From a virus: a DNA stretch of 24,648 nt. The notes under the pieces are model-generated. The model saw nothing but the letters and a program-made list of their open reading frames with translations. It was not told the DNA's origin and made no database searches. Where the stretch lies: positions 1 to 24,648 of the IMG/VR virus record IMGVR_UViG_3300034106_005852; one strand, given 5' to 3'. The first letter of the stretch is position 1. Every line of letters begins with the position of its first letter. Below, one piece after another: positions 21,290 to 24,648 of this stretch. The position numbers and the translations under genes are program-made.

Positions 21290-22597
21290 TTATCGCGTCA
21301 AACCAGAGTTCTTGCGTAACAACCAGTAATCAGGCATGCCCTTTCGGCTGCACGAATTGCGCACACTCGCAAGCTCTGAATTTCTATTCGGCTCAACCGA
21401 GTAAAACAGATCAAAAGCGGTTTTGAACTTCGACAAGAAATTTGTCTTTGGTCGCTTACTCGGCTTGAACAACTCGGACACCTGACGTACGAGCGCCGTG
21501 CAAACCTTGACGCCGCGGCCGTCTTCTGAGTTAAGGTCCTTGGCGTTCGGGCACATTTCCCGATTGAACACCGCGCTCGCGATAGGCTTGTTGATTTGCT
21601 CAGCAAGATTTTCGATGAGCACCGGAGTGGTGTTCTGCAGCAGGTGCTCTGTCATCGCGCTGTGGATAAAACCAGTGCGCTCAAACTCGTGTATGTAAAG
21701 AGCCCAACCAGCGAGCATGTCGGCACGCAGAGTAGCCGAATTACCAAACCAGTGAGCGAACGTCGGATTGCTGAACAAATCTAGCACGCGGGCCAGCGTA
21801 TCTTCGCCGTATCGTCGCAAAATCTTCTCAACAGTTGGAATCGCGCCGATTTCCGGCCAACTCTTTGTGCCTAACTTCATAGAGATTACAAAGCCGCGAG
21901 CCTCGATAAACTGCTTCAACGCCAGTGCGCGTTCCTCTTCTGACGAGATGCGGTTCTTTAAAATGTCGATACCGGCGTGAGCACGGCGACCATAATTACA
22001 GTCGCTAGAGATTTCGGCTTCTTCGCGCACAGAGTCGACAAGCTGCACGCTGACAAGAACGTGCGTGTAACCCTTCTCCTGCAACGTCGTCGTGCGATGA
22101 ACACCGTCAGTCAAGGAAAAAATAACGTCAGAGAGGTTGCCATCGTCGTCGTACTCGCACCGCGCGGCCACGCTGGGAATCGAAACTGACTTGGGGTGAA
22201 AATCCATAGCCATGTCGGCTACGTGATTCCAGTCAACCAGCTTGCTTCGCGCCCAAGCGTCGTCGACAGTAAGGTAATTGATCGGTATCTCAGCTACGGA
22301 GATACCAAGGATAACCTCGCCGCGACTGGCGGCGCTTTCGACACGCAACTCCGTCGCTTCGTGGAGCAGCACAAGCGAATCGTAAAGCGCTTTCTTATCT
22401 TCCAGAGAAACGGGCGTAGTACGAAAAAGGTCCTTGCCGTCACGCGCCGAAGAAAAGTTATTGAACGTGTAGGTCTTATGCGGATTACGCTTGCCTTTGA
22501 CAGTAAACGCGCGCGTTTTTACGGAGCCATTTTCGTTGTTGTCGTTGTTATCGTCATCATTATAAGGCGTCGAATCTTGGCTACCTGCCATAGTCAT
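21290..22597 (-). CDS. ParB-like (DGxHR) protein
   Basis: Residues about 100-185 resemble the ParB/Srx-type N-terminal domain: ISVAEIPINYLTVDD, then a strand (VIFSLTDGVHRTTTLQEKGY) holding D164-G-V-H-R168, the phage form of the ParB G-E-R-R motif, then HVLVSVQLVD. Such domains bind or hydrolyse nucleotides (CTP in ParB) and some act as nucleases; which applies here is unknown. The N-terminus is disordered and asparagine/aspartate-rich (YNDDDNNDNNENG). The C-terminal 220 residues are helical (RISSEEERALALKQFIEARG) and may bind DNA. The start at ATG 22597 has a weak ribosome site; an ATG two codons later is possible. It sits between a candidate ssDNA-binding protein and the recombinase. Confidence 0.75.
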   Translation of the reverse strand: MTMAGSQDSTPYNDDDNNDNNENGSVKTRAFTVKGKRNPHKTYTFNNFSSARDGKDLFRTTPVSLEDKKALYDSLVLLHEATELRVESAASRGEVILGISVAEIPINYLTVDDAWARSKLVDWNHVADMAMDFHPKSVSIPSVAARCEYDDDGNLSDVIFSLTDGVHRTTTLQEKGYTHVLVSVQLVDSVREEAEISSDCNYGRRAHAGIDILKNRISSEEERALALKQFIEARGFVISMKLGTKSWPEIGAIPTVEKILRRYGEDTLARVLDLFSNPTFAHWFGNSATLRADMLAGWALYIHEFERTGFIHSAMTEHLLQNTTPVLIENLAEQINKPIASAVFNREMCPNAKDLNSEDGRGVKVCTALVRQVSELFKPSKRPKTNFLSKFKTAFDLFYSVEPNRNSELASVRNSCSRKGMPDYWLLRKNSGLTR

Positions 22598-22648
22598 GTT
22601 CTATCACTTTCGTGTAAAAGAAAAATTTACGGATACAAAACTCAAACA

Positions 22649-22710
22649 GCTTCGGGGCCAGAGGCCGCACCAGCAAATAGCCGGATAACGAGATTGCATG
22701 ACCCCGAAGC
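22649..22710 (-). terminator. Long inverted repeat with large loop
   Basis: GCTTCGGGGTC and GGCCCCGAAGC pair over 11 positions (one G-U) around a 40-base loop, between the 460-residue gene and the ParB-like gene. On the minus strand the stem is followed by TGTTTGAGTTTTG, moderately T-rich. It may be a terminator or a folded RNA element. It is not a tRNA: there is no T-arm or matching arm set. The 128-base gap holds no gene. Confidence 0.55.
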
Positions 22711-22725
22711 GATTGAGCGCGTGAA

Positions 22726-24108
22726 CTACTTCTTGGCCAATTTCGCCTTAGCGGCCTTGGCGCGCGCAACAATATCAGCCGGATTGATCGCGTCGACTGT
22801 GGACGCGGCAGGTGCCGGCTCAGACTCCGCAACGGGCGCCGAAAAGATATCGGCTACGCCGGCTGCTTCTTCTTCCGTAATCTCGCCCTCTACCGGCGCG
22901 TCACCCCACGGCGCTCCGACCGGATCAGCAGGCTTAGGCTGCGGCTGCTCCGCCCTCTGACCAACCGGCTGCGCAACACGCTGGCGCGGAGCCGAGAAAG
23001 CCTGCACGGCCTCGTCGTCGTCCTCGTCAGCCTCAACAACCGGCGCGGCCGCAGCAGGCCGACGCGAAAGCGCCCGCAGGTACTGCGGGTACTCACGCCA
23101 CGCGAACTCAAGGGCTTCCCGCGGAAAAGCGGGAACCAGAAGCTCAGCCTGCTCCTCGTAAGACAGCACGTTTAACGTCTGGTCCCACGAAGAAGCCTCG
23201 GATTCAATACGCTCGGCGTGCTCTTCCAGAGAGATCACCTGCCCATTGAACTTGTCGTGCAGCACAGCGAAGTGAGTAAACGCGCTGCGCCGATCCGGCG
23301 GCGGGTAGCCGACGATGTACTGCGCGCCACCACGGGCGTACTTGGGGCAGAAGAAAGTCTCGGGGCCGTCGGCACCGATGCCCATGACCTTCTGCTCCTT
23401 GCTCTGGAACGACTCGGGAAGAATCGTCAGCAGCTTGGCTGGACCCATGGAGAGCATGTCGCCAGACAAGAACTCGTGCGTGTCGGGGTCCTGAACCTTG
23501 AGCGCCGAAAACAGAGACTGCAAGGCACTGAACTTGAGACCGATAACGCGAGCGTTCTTCTTCTGGTCGTCGAGAAAGCAACTCAGCGTGATCTGCCCGC
23601 GATCATCAACACCCACGATCGACGCCGAAATAAACAGCATCTTCTCAGGCTTGGTGAGCGAGCCGATCGAGGAGTTCATGACCTTCGGCTTCTGCAGCAG
23701 TTCGCTGAACAGACGGCCGACGCCCGGAGTCTCCTTGTTCTTCCACGCGACGTTGTAGAGCAGGTTATACGGGTTTTCCCGGATATCCAGTTCCGGATTA
23801 CCGTCGTGAACAATGAAACACACGCCGGGATTACCGACCCAGTGCGCCACCGTCATCAAACGGCACCAGTCACCCGTGGCAACGTCGCCGGCACCCTCGC
23901 GAAACCGGACAAAGCCAGCACCGCTCTCTTCGCGCATCGGCATGAGTCGCAGGCAGAGGCCCTGACCCATAAGCTCGTTGCCGGCGGCGATCAGAACATT
24001 GCGCCCGTAGGTGTAACGGGTGTTCTTCTTGGAACCGGAGTCAAGATTATTCTGCCGCCGGTACTCCGGATCGATGGCGGCGAGATTCTGCGAATTGTAA
24101 CGAGGCAT
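22726..24108 (-). CDS. Candidate phage single-stranded DNA-binding protein
   Basis: I do not recognise the family with certainty. The 460 residues begin MPRYNSQNLAAIDPEYRRQN. A large globular part (about 25-340) follows with many aromatic and basic residues: WCRLMTVAHWVGNPGVCFIV, GQITLSCFLDDQKKNARVIG, FFCPKYARGGAQYIVGYPPP. The last 110 residues are disordered: alanine/proline-rich with acidic runs (VVEADEDDDEAV at 357-368; EITEEEAAG), then a lysine-rich end (ARAKAAKAKLAKK). A globular core plus an acidic disordered tail, next to polymerase and recombinase, fits an ssDNA-binding protein, but the basic end is atypical. ATG 24108 has AAAGG 7 bases upstream and lies behind its own promoter and leader (24130-24223). 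Confidence 0.7.
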   Translation of the reverse strand: MPRYNSQNLAAIDPEYRRQNNLDSGSKKNTRYTYGRNVLIAAGNELMGQGLCLRLMPMREESGAGFVRFREGAGDVATGDWCRLMTVAHWVGNPGVCFIVHDGNPELDIRENPYNLLYNVAWKNKETPGVGRLFSELLQKPKVMNSSIGSLTKPEKMLFISASIVGVDDRGQITLSCFLDDQKKNARVIGLKFSALQSLFSALKVQDPDTHEFLSGDMLSMGPAKLLTILPESFQSKEQKVMGIGADGPETFFCPKYARGGAQYIVGYPPPDRRSAFTHFAVLHDKFNGQVISLEEHAERIESEASSWDQTLNVLSYEEQAELLVPAFPREALEFAWREYPQYLRALSRRPAAAAPVVEADEDDDEAVQAFSAPRQRVAQPVGQRAEQPQPKPADPVGAPWGDAPVEGEITEEEAAGVADIFSAPVAESEPAPAASTVDAINPADIVARAKAAKAKLAKK

Positions 24109-24129
24109 AATCGTACCTTTCTTTCTAGT

Positions 24130-24182
24130 GCGAGGATTGGTTACCTCGCGTTGTTGTTTAGTACTGGGAGTTGGTTCCCCAG
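24130..24182 (-). promoter_or_regulatory. Leader with two hairpins sharing an AACCAA loop
   Basis: On the minus strand, 24182-24164 reads CTGGGG, AACCAAC, TCCCAG (5 pairs plus one G-U), and 24149-24130 reads GCGAGG, TAACCAAT, CCTCGC (6 pairs). The stems differ in sequence but the loops both contain AACCAA, 34 bases apart. Hairpin two ends 10 bases before the ribosome site. Keeping the loop while changing the stem is what a protein- or RNA-binding site would show. Together they form most of the 5' leader of the 460-residue gene. Confidence 0.72.
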
Positions 24183-24195
24183 CGTTGATGCTCAG

Positions 24196-24223
24196 AGTCT
24201 AGCACACGCCGAAAAGGAATCAA
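24196..24223 (-). promoter_or_regulatory. Sigma70-like promoter with extended -10
   Basis: Minus strand: TTGATT (24223-24218) as -35, a 16-base spacer, and TAGACT (24201-24196) as -10, preceded by TGC as an extended -10. It starts 6 bases after the polymerase stop codon. Transcription should begin near 24189, giving a leader of about 80 bases that contains the two hairpins before the 460-residue gene. The match is by eye; each hexamer has one or two mismatches to consensus. Confidence 0.55.
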
Positions 24224-24228
24224 GCCCC

Positions 24229-24648
24229 TCAATTCTCGGTCAAAAAGTGCAATCCGAGAGCTTCTGCTTCCTGATCCGACAAGGTCTCGCCCCAGTGGAC
24301 GAACACCTCGCGCGATGAGCCAAAGTGATACGGACCGGCGTCAATCATCGAGCCGTCTAATCCTCGCGGATAGAACGGCACGTCGTCGATCATGCACTTT
24401 GGCACCACTTCCTTGTACACACGTTCAGCGTGCTCGATAGGCACGATGAGCACGATAGCGTCGTGAATCTGCAACCCAATCTTGTAGTCGATGTCGGGGT
24501 GCGTGTCACGGTATCGGTGAAAGTTGCGCAGCGCGATTGATACGGCGTCTGCGACTCCACCTTGAATTGGGAAGTTCTGAGCCTGCCGTTCCTGCTCGCC
24601 GCGGATTGCACGGTCGTTCGAGGGGGTGAAGCGGCGAAAACGCCCGTA
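24229..24648 (-). CDS. DNA polymerase, family A, C-terminal part (N-terminus outside window)
   Basis: This is the end of a Pol I-type replicative polymerase; the frame is open to the right edge and continues beyond it. Motifs in order: YGRFRRF just after the fingers O-helix, then ERQAQNFPIQGGVADAVSIA (the Q-R-x-x-N-x-P-x-Q-G-x-x-A-D signature), and LQIHDAIVLIVP, the palm motif C. Motif C normally reads H-D-E: the aspartate is present but the glutamate is alanine here. The remaining 60 residues (YKEVVPKCMIDDVPFYPRGL, ending LGLHFLTEN) complete the palm. Roughly 140 residues are visible, so any exonuclease domain cannot be judged. The downstream promoter starts 6 bases past the stop. Confidence 0.9.
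   Translation of the reverse strand, partial: YGRFRRFTPSNDRAIRGEQERQAQNFPIQGGVADAVSIALRNFHRYRDTHPDIDYKIGLQIHDAIVLIVPIEHAERVYKEVVPKCMIDDVPFYPRGLDGSMIDAGPYHFGSSREVFVHWGETLSDQEAEALGLHFLTEN

Noticed and set aside
22649-22710. tRNA-like inverted repeat
   Set aside because: The outer stem is 11 pairs, the element is only 62 bases, and there is no T-arm or anticodon arm in the right place.
22196-22960. Plus-strand open frame of 254 codons
   Set aside because: It crosses an intergenic inverted repeat and two minus-strand genes, and its sequence has no family features.
23218-24318. Plus-strand open frame of 366 codons
   Set aside because: It lies opposite the 460-residue gene and part of the polymerase gene. 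It has no ribosome site that fits and no recognisable motif; the minus-strand genes explain the region.

Overview
The window is part of a tailed double-stranded DNA phage (Caudoviricetes) genome, or of a prophage or metagenomic contig from one. All 31 protein genes lie on the minus strand, packed end to end with short overlaps. They include a portal protein, a collagen-like and repeat-rich tail fibre, a family A DNA polymerase, a RecA/UvsX-like recombinase and a RuvC-like resolvase. There is no ribosomal, tRNA or core metabolic gene and no integrase. Most genes resemble nothing I can name. Base composition is near 50% GC by eye. The host cannot be read from the sequence; strong purine-rich Shine-Dalgarno sequences and one sigma70-like promoter fit a bacterial host. 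No gene-free stretch exceeds 300 bases.

Transcription runs from high to low coordinates. Right end (24648 to 19449): the C-terminal part of DNA polymerase I; a promoter and a twin-hairpin leader; a 460-residue protein with an acidic tail that is a candidate ssDNA-binding protein; a ParB-like DGxHR protein; and the RecA/UvsX-like recombinase. The gaps between these genes hold inverted repeats (22649-22710, 21263-21282, 19802-19854). This is a replication and recombination module.

Middle (19456 to 9557): a run of mostly unknown genes. It includes a DUF932-like protein, a protein with a YhcG (DUF1016) N-terminal-like region, a GT-A glycosyltransferase, a cysteine-rich putative zinc protein and a RuvC-type resolvase. 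A strong rho-independent terminator at 9540-9575 closes this run.

Left (9522 to 1): a proline-linker protein, a 52-residue gene, the portal protein with an inserted zinc ribbon, a GT-B glycosyltransferase, an HD-domain protein, thymidylate kinase, several small unknown genes, and the tail fibre. The fibre is cut by the left edge and carries at least six exact-period 132-bp tandem repeats. The two glycosyltransferases with nucleotide enzymes suggest glycosylation of virion protein, host surface or DNA, but the target is not visible. Terminase and major capsid genes are not in the window.
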